This document shows positions 36,702 through 45,546 of a DNA stretch of 64,000 nucleotides, piece by piece; the first letter of the stretch is position 1; each line of letters begins with the position of its first letter. The stretch comes from UBA1660 sp964462035 (GTDB lineage: Bacteria > Myxococcota_A > Polyangia > Polyangiales > Houyiibacteriaceae). The stretch is taken from the NCBI GenBank assembly GCA_964462035.1, contig CAYXAP010000003.1, forward strand, positions 186,001-250,000, read 5' to 3'. The position numbers and the translations under genes were made by a program. The notes under the pieces were generated by a model, which worked only from the letters and a program-made list of their open reading frames with translations, was not told the DNA's origin and did no database searches.

Positions 36702-37298
36702 ATGACGTCACGCACCCGGTGTCCCGTCCTTCTCTGCCTGCTCCTCCTCGCGCCCCTCGGCTGCACCTCGGCATCGGCCGGACCCGGCGCGGAGGAGCTC
36801 CGCGGCGTGCTCTGTCCAGCCGATGGGTTCTGTGAGGTCGAGTCCGTCCTGGACGCCGGCGTCGGTCGGAATGGGGCCGCGCTGTCGGTCGTCCGAATCC
36901 GGCTGGGCGACCATGTCTGCACCGACGGTGGGCGGGCCTATCAGGATTGGCTCGTGGCCGGCGCGGAGCTCGAGCCGCTGCGCGAGCTCGCGTACGGCGA
37001 CGCTCCCTGCCTCGAGTGGGAGCCGAGCGAGTGGACCTTCGAGGACGGGGAGCTGGTCTTCCACTACGGGATGATGGGCGCGCCCGCGGGGCCCGGAACG
37101 GATACGCGTCGGCAGCACGTGCGCTTCGAGCCGTGGCCGCTCGAGGTGCTCGGGGCACGGCGTGGGGACGAGGAGGCGGAGCCGCCGCCGATTCCGGAGC
37201 GAGGCCCCGTCTTCGTCCTCTCGATGGACGAGGAGGGCTTCCGCGACCACCGACGCAGCGCCCCGGCGGAGACGACCCCGGTCGGCTGGGCGCCGTAG
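36702..37298 (+). CDS. Lipoprotein of unknown function
   Basis: A 198-residue predicted lipoprotein: the signal peptide ends in LLLLAPLGC. The mature part is acidic with four Cys residues (LCPADGFCEV, HVCTDGG, DAPCLEW), suggesting disulfides outside the cytoplasm. No family is recognised. The ATG at 36702 was chosen to give a standard signal peptide; an in-frame ATG at 36672 adds ten residues. It stands alone, convergent with the tryptophan dioxygenase gene 5 bp away. Confidence 0.65.
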   Translation: MTSRTRCPVLLCLLLLAPLGCTSASAGPGAEELRGVLCPADGFCEVESVLDAGVGRNGAALSVVRIRLGDHVCTDGGRAYQDWLVAGAELEPLRELAYGDAPCLEWEPSEWTFEDGELVFHYGMMGAPAGPGTDTRRQHVRFEPWPLEVLGARRGDEEAEPPPIPERGPVFVLSMDEEGFRDHRRSAPAETTPVGWAP

Positions 37299-37303
37299 CG
37301 GGC

Positions 37304-38431
<1,128 letters not shown>

Positions 38432-38529
38432 CTGCCACGGGTGCGCCTTCCGCGCCAAGGACGGAGATCACGGACCCGCGTGACCGGTCCGCCGGGCCAT
38501 CGGGCTCCCGACCGTGCTATCGCCGAGCC

Positions 38530-39165
38530 ATGGGCTCGGGGCTCAGCGTGCGCGACCTCTCGCTCCGGAGCTACGACGGGACGGCGCTCCTGGAGGGGGT
38601 CTCGTTCGAGGTCCCGGCGGGCGGCGCCGTTCGCTTGCTGGGCCGCTCGGGGCTCGGGAAGACCACGCTCCTGCGGGCCCTCGCGGCTCTCCATCCGGCG
38701 GAAGGCACGCTCTCGCTGGGAAGCGAGGGGCCCGGTGACCTCGGCACACCTCGGTGGCGTCGTCGGGTGACCCTCGTCGCCCAGCGACCGCGGCTCTTCG
38801 TCGGGGACGTCGAGACGAACCTCCGGCGCCCCTTCGCCTATGCGAGCGCCGCCACCCGCTACGACCACGAGCGCGCCGGCGCGATGCTGGGAGCGCTGGA
38901 GCTGCCGCAGGACGTGATGAGCCGGGAAGCGCGCACCCTCTCGGTCGGCCAACAGCAGCGAGTCTGCTTGGTCCGCGGGCTGCTCCACCGACCTGCCTTT
39001 GCGCTCCTGGACGAGCCGACCAGCGCGCTCGATCCCGAGTCGCGCGAGGCGGTCGCGGCGCTTCTCCGTGAGGAGCGCGCCGCGGGTCTCGGGCTCGTTC
39101 TGGTCAGTCACGACGAGGGGCCGATCGACGCCTCGCCGGTCGACCTGGAGCGCTTCCGTGCCTGA
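38530..39165 (+). CDS. fetA: FetA-like ABC transporter ATPase
   Basis: A 211-residue ABC ATPase. Walker A GRSGLGKT is at 38-45, the Q-loop at AQRPRLF, the signature LSVGQQQR at 137-144, Walker B FALLDE at 157-162 and the switch His in VLVSHDE. It drives the adjacent UPF0014 permease, with which it overlaps by 8 bp. In Escherichia coli the pair FetA/FetB (YbbL/YbbM) exports iron and raises peroxide resistance, so an iron or other metal efflux role is likely. Confidence 0.88.
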   Translation: MGSGLSVRDLSLRSYDGTALLEGVSFEVPAGGAVRLLGRSGLGKTTLLRALAALHPAEGTLSLGSEGPGDLGTPRWRRRVTLVAQRPRLFVGDVETNLRRPFAYASAATRYDHERAGAMLGALELPQDVMSREARTLSVGQQQRVCLVRGLLHRPAFALLDEPTSALDPESREAVAALLREERAAGLGLVLVSHDEGPIDASPVDLERFRA

Positions 39166-39961
39166 GGGGGCGCTCGCGCTCTCCTTGATGGACGTGGCCG
39201 GCGCCGCGGCCCTGGTGCTGGTCGCCGGTGTGGTGAGCCTCGGGCTGAAGCTGAAGCTCGAAGGCTCGCTCGCCCTCGGCGTGCTGCGCGCCACGGTGCA
39301 GCTCCTGGCGGTGGGCTACGCGTTGACGTGGATCTTCGACCACCCGGCGCTCTGGCTGACCGCCCTGGCCATGGTGGTCATGACCCTCGCCGCGACCCGC
39401 GCGGCGCTCGCTCGCGCGGGGTGGGCGATCGAAGGTGGCTTTTTCGGAGCCTTCGGGACGCTCGTGCTCACCGCCGGGCTGACCGCGCTCATCGGCTCCG
39501 CGCTCTTCGTCGGCGCCGACCCCTGGTACCACCCGCGCTACGCCCTGCCCCTGCTCGGCATGCTCTTGGGGAACGGGCTGACCGGCCTCTCGCTCTGCCT
39601 CGACAGCCTGCTCGGGGCGTTGGCCGAAGATGCGGAGCTGATCGAGGTGGAGCTCGCGCTCGGAGCGAGCCGCAGCGAGGCCGCGCGCGAGCCCGTCCAG
39701 CGAGCGGTGCGACGCGGCATCATCCCCATCGTCAACGCGATGATGGTGGCGGGCATCGTGTCGCTGCCGGGGATGATGACGGGGCAGATCCTCGCCGGGG
39801 CCGAGCCCGTCGAGGCGGTGAAGTATCAGCTCTTGATCCTCTTCCTCATCGCCGCATCGACGAGCCTCGCCTGCCTCGGCGTTGCCGTCTTCGCGGTCGC
39901 GCGCGCGATCGACGCCGACGCATGCGTGAGGCCGAATCGTCTTCGGGCGCGGGGTAGTTGA
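39158..39961 (+). CDS. fetB: FetB-like (UPF0014) ABC permease
   Basis: A 267-residue inner-membrane protein with about seven helices, of the UPF0014/FetB family. Recognised parts are LGVLRATVQLLAVGYAL, LLGMLLGNGLTGLSLCLDSL, EVELALGASRSEAAREPVQRA and IPIVNAMMVAGIVSLPGMMTGQIL. The GTG at 39158, overlapping the fetA stop, was preferred because GGAG precedes it; ATG 39188 is an alternative. The last 15 residues (DACVRPNRLRARGS) lie antisense to the MepA gene and seem to be a later addition. Confidence 0.9.
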   Translation: MPEGALALSLMDVAGAAALVLVAGVVSLGLKLKLEGSLALGVLRATVQLLAVGYALTWIFDHPALWLTALAMVVMTLAATRAALARAGWAIEGGFFGAFGTLVLTAGLTALIGSALFVGADPWYHPRYALPLLGMLLGNGLTGLSLCLDSLLGALAEDAELIEVELALGASRSEAAREPVQRAVRRGIIPIVNAMMVAGIVSLPGMMTGQILAGAEPVEAVKYQLLILFLIAASTSLACLGVAVFAVARAIDADACVRPNRLRARGS

Positions 39962-40775
39962 CCCAGGGCCAGAAGGGCGGCGTGTCGCGGCAGCGAGGGC
40001 GGTCTTCGCCGGTGCAGTAGATGCGGATGTGGAAGTGCGAGTTGTGGGTGCCGTAGCTGCGGCGACGGCGCCCTCGAGTGTGCCGTGGACCCACGGCCTC
40101 CTCGACCCGGTCGAGGAGCCACTGGGGCGCGTGCTGGCGCCGGCCTTCTTCCATGAGCCGGGCCTTCAGCGGGGAGATGACCATGATGTACTGCACCGGC
40201 ACGGCGTCCTGACCCATCAACGCGGAGACGAAGGCCCAGTTTCGGGTGTCGTCGAACTCGTAGACGGTCTCGTCGTGGTGGGTGGTGCCCTTGCCGCTCC
40301 GGCCGAGCCGAACGAAGCGGGGGACGGTCGCCGGCGCGCCCTCGTCGTCCTTCAGGTAGAAGCCGATGTCCGCGTCGCGACCCGCGCGATGCGATCGGTG
40401 GGGCCGCAGGCGGCCGCCACGGCTCCGTGAGATGTCGCCCACCAGGAGCGAGGCCCCGGGGTGGTGCCGCTCGACCTCGCGGGCGGCCCACTCGATCAGG
40501 TCGACCATCTCCTGGGTGCCGTAGTTGGCGTTCGGGTTCTTCAGCCGGATCAGGTCCGAGGGCTCCAACTTCGCCGAGCGGAGAAGCCGTCCGCGATTGG
40601 TGTAGCCGATACTGTGGCTGCGCGTTTCGACGGCGATCGCGGGCCCGGCGGGCATCCGCTGGCCCTCCACCCGCACGAGGATTCCCGCGATCGCGACCCC
40701 GGCGAGTGCCAGGGCGATGGTCGTCGGCCAGCGAAACAAGGGCCAAGAGTAGGCTGAACCGTCGTGCGCCGCCAT
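39846..40775 (-). CDS. mepA: MepA-type penicillin-insensitive murein endopeptidase
   Basis: A 309-residue zinc metallopeptidase of family M74, which cuts D-Ala-meso-DAP cross-links in the periplasm. The metal set of MepA is present with the right spacing: His126, His129 and Asp136 in HRSHRAGRDAD, and His244, His247 and His249 in THNSHFHI. It has an N-terminal membrane anchor (about 17-34) in place of a cleavable signal. The catalytic domain ends near PFWPWVNYPAPEDD; the following 30 residues are almost all Arg/Ser and lie antisense to fetB, so the stop seems to have been lost and the frame extended. The overlap is 116 bp. Confidence 0.9.
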   Translation of the reverse strand: MAAHDGSAYSWPLFRWPTTIALALAGVAIAGILVRVEGQRMPAGPAIAVETRSHSIGYTNRGRLLRSAKLEPSDLIRLKNPNANYGTQEMVDLIEWAAREVERHHPGASLLVGDISRSRGGRLRPHRSHRAGRDADIGFYLKDDEGAPATVPRFVRLGRSGKGTTHHDETVYEFDDTRNWAFVSALMGQDAVPVQYIMVISPLKARLMEEGRRQHAPQWLLDRVEEAVGPRHTRGRRRRSYGTHNSHFHIRIYCTGEDRPRCRDTPPFWPWVNYPAPEDDSASRMRRRRSRARPRRRQRRGRRGSSMRR

Positions 40776-40956
40776 CGAGTGACAGAGGCGGGAGAGCCGC
40801 TTCCGCTGGTTTTCCGGCCGGTTGGCCGGTTGCGAAGGCGGTGCGCTCGGTCAAACCCCTTCGTTGCCGCACCAGCCGAGTCGGGGTACACCCCGCGCCT
40901 TCGGAAAGCCGCGAAGGGCGGCCTCAAGGCCCTCGCGCCGTAGATTGGATAGGACG

Positions 40957-41202
40957 ATGGAACGCACCCAGCTCATGGAAATGTTCAAGGCCAAGGCCTC
41001 CGAGGTCGCCGAGAAGGACTTCAGCGCCCTCGAAGAGTCGAGCGTGATCGCCGACATGGGCGTCGACTCGTTGGCGATGCTCGAGGTGGTCGGCGAGATG
41101 GAGCGCGAGCTGGAGGTGCAGATCCCGGACGACAACCTCGTCGGGATCGAGACCGTCTCCCAGCTCCTCGACGTGGTCGAGAAGCGCGTCGCGGGCGTCT
41201 GA
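40957..41202 (+). CDS. Acyl carrier protein
   Basis: An 81-residue acyl carrier protein with the phosphopantetheine attachment site GVDSL, Ser at residue 38. It is acidic and helical, as the family requires. It is not the main AcpP of fatty-acid synthesis, which would be next to fabD/fabG/fabF. It precedes an acyl-ACP desaturase by 12 bp and very likely delivers its substrate. The ATG at 40957 was chosen because GGATAGG precedes it and the upstream frame is Arg-rich. Confidence 0.92.
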   Translation: MERTQLMEMFKAKASEVAEKDFSALEESSVIADMGVDSLAMLEVVGEMERELEVQIPDDNLVGIETVSQLLDVVEKRVAGV

Positions 41203-41214
41203 AGGGGGGCCGCG

Positions 41215-42048
41215 ATGGCGACCGACGAGTTCCACGTAAAGCTCTACCGGAAGTTCCAGACCTTCTTCCAGGAGGCCGAGAAGAAGCGCCGGTGGAACCC
41301 CGTCGAGGACATCCCCTGGAGTGACCTCAACCCCGACGCTCCGGAGAGCCTGGCGCTGTGCGCGGAGACCTTCCTCGGGGTCGAGAGCTACCTGCCCGAC
41401 TACATCCGCGGCGGCCTCGAGGCCGTCCGCGCGAGCTCGCTCGCCCAGCGCTGGTTCACCGCGAACTGGGGCTACGAGGAGCTCAAGCACTCGATGGCCC
41501 TGACCGAGTACCTGCTTCGTTCGGGCAAGCGCACCGAAGAGCAGATGTTCGACTTCCAGGCGAAGCTGATGGAGGAGGAGTGGGAACGCCCCTTCGACAC
41601 CGGCCGGAAGATGACCATCTACGGGATGTTCCAGGAGATGGCGACCTTCGTCATCTACGTGCGTCACGAGAAGCTCGCGAAGGACCACAACGACAAGGCG
41701 CTCGCGGCGGTCTACCGGTTCAACGCGCGCGACGAGATCGCCCACGCCCGCTTCTACGAGGACGTCACCCGCGTGTACCTCGAGGAGGACCGGGAGGGGA
41801 CCATCGCCGACCTCGCCCACGTGGCGAAGAACTTCGCGATGCCCGGCGTCGGCCTCGTGCCCGACTACGACCAGCGCATCGAGGTGATGCGCGGTGAGGG
41901 CAAGATGGACCGCGACGTGTTCCTGAAGAAGGTCTACTTCCCGCTGCTCAAGCGTCTCGAGGTCAGCCGCCAGGAGCTGGTCGCGGCGGCCGCCGCCGAG
42001 CGGAAGGCTCGGAAGGCCGCCAAGGAAGACATCGAAGCCGCCGAGTAG
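41215..42048 (+). CDS. Acyl-ACP desaturase family di-iron protein
   Basis: A 277-residue soluble di-iron enzyme of the stearoyl-ACP desaturase family (plant and DesA1/DesA2 mycobacterial type). Metal-ligand motifs are in place: Glu in CAETFLGVES (first helix), EELKHS at residues 88-93 and DEIAHARFYED at 173-183, with a further Glu in FQEMATF. It would introduce a double bond or an oxygen into an ACP-bound acyl chain. The dedicated acyl carrier protein immediately upstream fits that. The C-terminus is Ala/Lys-rich. The natural chain is unknown. Confidence 0.85.
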   Translation: MATDEFHVKLYRKFQTFFQEAEKKRRWNPVEDIPWSDLNPDAPESLALCAETFLGVESYLPDYIRGGLEAVRASSLAQRWFTANWGYEELKHSMALTEYLLRSGKRTEEQMFDFQAKLMEEEWERPFDTGRKMTIYGMFQEMATFVIYVRHEKLAKDHNDKALAAVYRFNARDEIAHARFYEDVTRVYLEEDREGTIADLAHVAKNFAMPGVGLVPDYDQRIEVMRGEGKMDRDVFLKKVYFPLLKRLEVSRQELVAAAAAERKARKAAKEDIEAAE

Positions 42049-42924
42049 TCAGCCGAGCTCCTCGACGAGGAGCTCGAGCATCGCGCGGACGGCGGCCGAA
42101 GGATGGCGCCGCCGCGGGTAGAGCGCGGAGAGCGGTCGACCCGGGGGCGCGAAGTCGCCGAGGACCTCCTCGAGCGACGCCTCGGACGCATATCCGGCGG
42201 GCATCCGGGCGATGCCCGCGCCGGCCTCCGCGAGCTGTCGCAGCACGACGAAGCTGTTGACGGCGATCGTGGGCTTCACGCTCGCTTGCCCGGACCGAAA
42301 GCTCCAGCGCGTCGGGTCGAGCGCGCCGGTCATGACCAGGCATCGGTGTCGGTCCAGTTCGCTGGGGCTCGCCGGCCGACCTTCGCGGTCGAGGTAGCGG
42401 GTGCTCGCAAAGAGGCCGATTCGCTGCGGCTCTCCCAGTCGGCGAGCCACGAGCTGGGAGTCGGCCAGCGGCCCCACCCGAAGAGCGAGGTCGTACCCCT
42501 CCTCGACCAGGTTGACCTGCCGATCGAGAAGGTCCACCACGACCCGAACCTCGGGGTGGCGCGCAGTGTACCGACCGATGACCGGACCGAGCAGGCCCTG
42601 CCCGAGCTCGTAGGGGGCCGTCATGCGGAGCTGGCCGGTCGGCTCGCGGGTGCGGTCGGTGATGGTGGCCTCGGCATCGCTCAACGCGTCGAGGGCGGGC
42701 GTGACCTCCTGCCGGTAGAGCGCGCCGGCGTCGGTCAGCCGAACGCTGCGGGTCGTGCGATCCAGCAGCTGCACACCGAGCCGCTCCTCGAGGGCTGCGA
42801 CCCGCTGGCTGAGCGTCGACCGCGGCACGCCGAGCGCCCGGGAGGCGCCTCGAAAGGAACCGTGCTCGACGACCGCGAGGAAGGCGAGGGTGGGGCGCAC
42901 GTCGAGGTCCATGTCTGTCCGCAT
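42049..42924 (-). CDS. LysR-family regulator of the adjacent ene-reductase gene
   Basis: A 291-residue LysR regulator. The winged helix is at residues about 9-67 (TLAFLAVVEHGSFRGASRALGVPRSTLSQRVAALEE), and the effector domain follows. Cluster context (divergent from an old-yellow-enzyme gene) and its sequence are like those of the DsdC/AaeR-type group that regulates nearby oxidoreductases. Its start ATG at 42924 lies inside the repeats it probably binds. Its stop abuts the desaturase stop. Confidence 0.92.
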   Translation of the reverse strand: MRTDMDLDVRPTLAFLAVVEHGSFRGASRALGVPRSTLSQRVAALEERLGVQLLDRTTRSVRLTDAGALYRQEVTPALDALSDAEATITDRTREPTGQLRMTAPYELGQGLLGPVIGRYTARHPEVRVVVDLLDRQVNLVEEGYDLALRVGPLADSQLVARRLGEPQRIGLFASTRYLDREGRPASPSELDRHRCLVMTGALDPTRWSFRSGQASVKPTIAVNSFVVLRQLAEAGAGIARMPAGYASEASLEEVLGDFAPPGRPLSALYPRRRHPSAAVRAMLELLVEELG

Positions 42925-42966
42925 GGTCGGACAGTATGTCCGTAAACGAGCGCATTGTCCGCATGG
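42916..42966. promoter_or_regulatory. LysR/ene-reductase intergenic operator repeats
   Basis: TGTCCGCATGG occurs twice as a direct repeat (42916-42926 and 42956-42966), 40 bp apart. Between them is the perfect inverted repeat CGGACA-GTA-TGTCCG (42928-42942). Another GTCCGAC follows at 42970. The spacer between the divergent genes is thus filled with GTCCG half sites, a likely binding region for the LysR protein. Confidence 0.78.
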
Positions 42967-43010
42967 ATGTCCGACGTAGATTCGCGGGACACATGAACGG
43001 AGGAACCACG

Positions 43011-44087
43011 ATGGACACGCTCTTCACCCCCCTGGGCCTCGGCCCGCTCTCGCTCCCCAGCCGCGTCGTCATGGCGCCGATGACCCGCAGCCGAGCCATC
43101 GGCGGCGTTCCGAACGACCTGATGGCGACCTATTACGCCCAGCGCGCGTCAGCCGGACTCATCGTGACCGAGGGGGTCGCGCCCGTTCCCGACGGCCTCG
43201 GTTACCCGAGGATCCCCGGGCTCTGGTCGGAGGCTCAGGTCGCCGGCTGGCGAACGGTGACCGAGGCCGTCCATGCGGCCGGCGGTCGCATCGTCGCCCA
43301 GCTCATGCACGTCGGGCGCATCGCACACGAGCTGAATCTGCCGGAGGGCGCGCGGATCGTGGCGCCCAGCGCCGTGACCGCGGCGGGCCAGATGTACACC
43401 GACGCGCAGGGACCACAGCCGCACGGGGACCCGCAGGCGCTCGAGGGAGCTGCGCTGCGAGAAGCCATCGACGGGTTCGCAGGCGCGGCTCGCCACGCAC
43501 GGGAGGCCGGCTTCGACGCCGTCGAGCTGCACGCGGCGAACGGCTACCTCCTGGAGCAGTTCCTCTCGCCTCACACCAACCAGCGGAGCGACGAGTATGG
43601 CGGCGACGTCGACGGTCGGATCCGTTTCGTCGTGGAGGCTGCAGAGCGCGCGGCGGCCGCGATCGGTGCCGATCGGGTCGGCATTCGCCTCTCGCCGTAC
43701 AACACCTTCAACGACATGCGCCTCTTCGACGACGTCGAAGCGACGTATGTCGCTCTCGCGAAGGCGCTCGGCGAGCTCGGGTTGCTCTACGTCCACCTGG
43801 TGCTGACCCCGGACGAGCGAGCGAGCGCCACCGCGCGCCGAGTGGCCGAGGCCTTCGGTGGTCCATTCATCCTCAACGGCGGCTTCGACCGTGAGCGTGC
43901 GGAAGCCACGCTCGCGGCCGGCGACGCGGACCTGATCGCCTTCGGTCGGCCCTTCATCGCGAACCCCGACCTGGTGGCTCGCTTCCGGTCGGGGATTGCG
44001 CTCGCCGAGCCCGATCCCAACACGTTCTACTCGCCCGGACCCGAGGGCTACGTGGACTACCCCGCGGCCAGTGGAGCCTTGCAGTAG
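43011..44087 (+). CDS. Old yellow enzyme family ene-reductase
   Basis: A 358-residue FMN enzyme of the old yellow enzyme family (NemA/XenA-like), which reduces activated C=C bonds or nitro groups with NAD(P)H in the cytoplasm. It shows MAPMTRSRA near residue 21, MHVGRIAHELN, ELHAANGYLLEQFLSPHTNQRSDEYGG and ILNGGFDRERAEA for FMN binding. The start at 43011 has GGAGGAA upstream. It is divergent from, and probably regulated by, a LysR gene. Xenobiotic or electrophile defence is the usual role. Confidence 0.94.
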   Translation: MDTLFTPLGLGPLSLPSRVVMAPMTRSRAIGGVPNDLMATYYAQRASAGLIVTEGVAPVPDGLGYPRIPGLWSEAQVAGWRTVTEAVHAAGGRIVAQLMHVGRIAHELNLPEGARIVAPSAVTAAGQMYTDAQGPQPHGDPQALEGAALREAIDGFAGAARHAREAGFDAVELHAANGYLLEQFLSPHTNQRSDEYGGDVDGRIRFVVEAAERAAAAIGADRVGIRLSPYNTFNDMRLFDDVEATYVALAKALGELGLLYVHLVLTPDERASATARRVAEAFGGPFILNGGFDRERAEATLAAGDADLIAFGRPFIANPDLVARFRSGIALAEPDPNTFYSPGPEGYVDYPAASGALQ

Positions 44088-44114
44088 CCGGCGCCCCGCG
44101 CGCAGACTCGTGGT

Positions 44115-44702
44115 GTGTCCAAGGTCAGCGGAAACATCAAGGGTGCCGCGATTCGCGAGGCCCTGATCTGGCTGGAAGAGCGACTACCGGCCTCGAAGCT
44201 GGACCGGCTCGCGGAGGTCGGTCGCGCCCAGGGGATCGAGTGCCACCGCGACCTCCCGGCGCTCGGGATCCACTCGTCGCGCTGGTACCCGGCGGCGGCG
44301 ATGCACGCGGTCTGTGACGAGCTCACGGCCGGGCTGAGTCGCGTCGAGGCGCGGGACCTCGCGTACGCTGCATCCGTCGGTGCGCTGGAGCACTCGTTCA
44401 ATCGCTTCCTCCGCTTCGTGCTCCGGCGGATGGGCTCGCCGCAGCTCCACCCGCGCTTCGCGCAGCGGCTCTTCGGCTGGCACTTCGACACGGGCCGGAT
44501 CGAGGTCGAGCTGGTCCACGGGAAGAAGTCGATCGTCCGGTTCTCGGACTGGGGCAGCCACCACCCGTTCATCTGCGACATGAGCACCGCGTCGGACAAG
44601 GTGATCTACGGAGCGCTGGGGTTGGCGAACGTGGAATGCCGCCAGATCAGCTGCGTGGCGCAGGGCGGGGCGGACTGCAGCCATTCGGTGACCTGGGACT
44701 AG
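44115..44702 (+). CDS. V4R-like cytoplasmic protein of unknown function
   Basis: A 195-residue protein starting at GTG 44115. The first half is helical (ALIWLEERLPASKLDRL). The end has the pattern of V4R / hydrocarbon- or haem-NO-binding-like domains: VECRQISCVAQGGADCSHSVTW, with three Cys. Such domains bind small hydrophobic ligands or act in signalling. This is a weak call, as V4R is a short and variable signature. It lies 28 bp after the ene-reductase gene and 52 bp before a ferritin-like protein gene on the same strand; all three may be one transcript. Confidence 0.55.
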   Translation: MSKVSGNIKGAAIREALIWLEERLPASKLDRLAEVGRAQGIECHRDLPALGIHSSRWYPAAAMHAVCDELTAGLSRVEARDLAYAASVGALEHSFNRFLRFVLRRMGSPQLHPRFAQRLFGWHFDTGRIEVELVHGKKSIVRFSDWGSHHPFICDMSTASDKVIYGALGLANVECRQISCVAQGGADCSHSVTWD

Positions 44703-44754
44703 TCGGGAATGTCGCCGAGTTGGTGGCCGTCCTCTCCAGCAGGAAGGGGACACC

Positions 44755-45540
44755 ATGGACTCATCACGATGGCTCGCGTACTTCCGGGCCAACGCGCTCC
44801 GGCCCGTTCGCGGAACGCCCGACCCGATCGAGCTCGAGCCCGCGCTGCACCAGGCGCTCGTCCACAGCCTCCAGCGCTTTCACCTGGGCGAGAACGGTGA
44901 AGGCCGTGTGGCTCGTGAGGCGGCCGAGGTCGGCGACCCGGTCCTCGACGAGGCGCTCGTCCGTTGCGTGGACCTGTACGTGAAGGAGGAGGGCCGGCAT
45001 GCGCGGGTGCTGGTGGGCGCGCTCAAGGCACTCGGTGCACGGCCCCTGCGGCGAGCGCTCGCCGAGGACCTCTTCCGCTGGGGCCGGCGGACGCTGGGCT
45101 TCGGGCGCGGGAGCGTCGCCGGGCTGCGTGCGAAGATGCTGGTGATCGCCGCGGCCGAGGTGGTGGGCGTGGTCTACTACCGACTGCTCGCCGAGCGAGT
45201 GCCAGCCCCCGCGATCCGATCGATGGCGGCGGAGATCGCCGAAGACGAGGCCGCTCACCTGGACTTCCAGGCGGGGTACACGAAGGCCTACCTCGCGGCG
45301 GCTTCGCCGGCTGAGCGCCGCTGGCTCACGCTCGCGGCCGGTGCGTTCTTCGGCGCCGCGGTCAGCTGCGCGGTGGCCACCGTGGCCGTCGACCAGCGCG
45401 CGCTCCTCCGCGAGCTGCGCATCGATCCGCTCATGTTCGCGAGCCGTTGTCTGGCCGAGGTGCGCGCGCGTGTTCCTCTCGCCGACGCGCCGCCCGCGGT
45501 CGAGGTCATCCGGCAGCCGCGTTTGCGCCTCGCCGCCTGA
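44755..45540 (+). CDS. Ferritin-like di-iron protein of unknown function
   Basis: A 261-residue helical protein. Two ExxH pairs fit the di-iron site of the ferritin-like superfamily: KEEGRHARV (about 79-87) and EIAEDEAAHLDF (about 161-172). A hydrophobic segment (TLAAGAFFGAAVSCAVATVAV, about 195-215) may touch the membrane. No exact family was recognised; it could be an oxidase or a hydroxylase. An AGGAAGGGG site precedes the ATG. It shares a strand with the V4R-like protein upstream. Confidence 0.68.
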   Translation: MDSSRWLAYFRANALRPVRGTPDPIELEPALHQALVHSLQRFHLGENGEGRVAREAAEVGDPVLDEALVRCVDLYVKEEGRHARVLVGALKALGARPLRRALAEDLFRWGRRTLGFGRGSVAGLRAKMLVIAAAEVVGVVYYRLLAERVPAPAIRSMAAEIAEDEAAHLDFQAGYTKAYLAAASPAERRWLTLAAGAFFGAAVSCAVATVAVDQRALLRELRIDPLMFASRCLAEVRARVPLADAPPAVEVIRQPRLRLAA

Positions 45541-45546
45541 GCCGGC

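Noticed and set aside
44115..44702. A haem-NO-binding or DUF2378 paralogue.
   Set aside because: Only the final Cys-containing strand fits V4R-like proteins; the conserved residues of the other families were not found.
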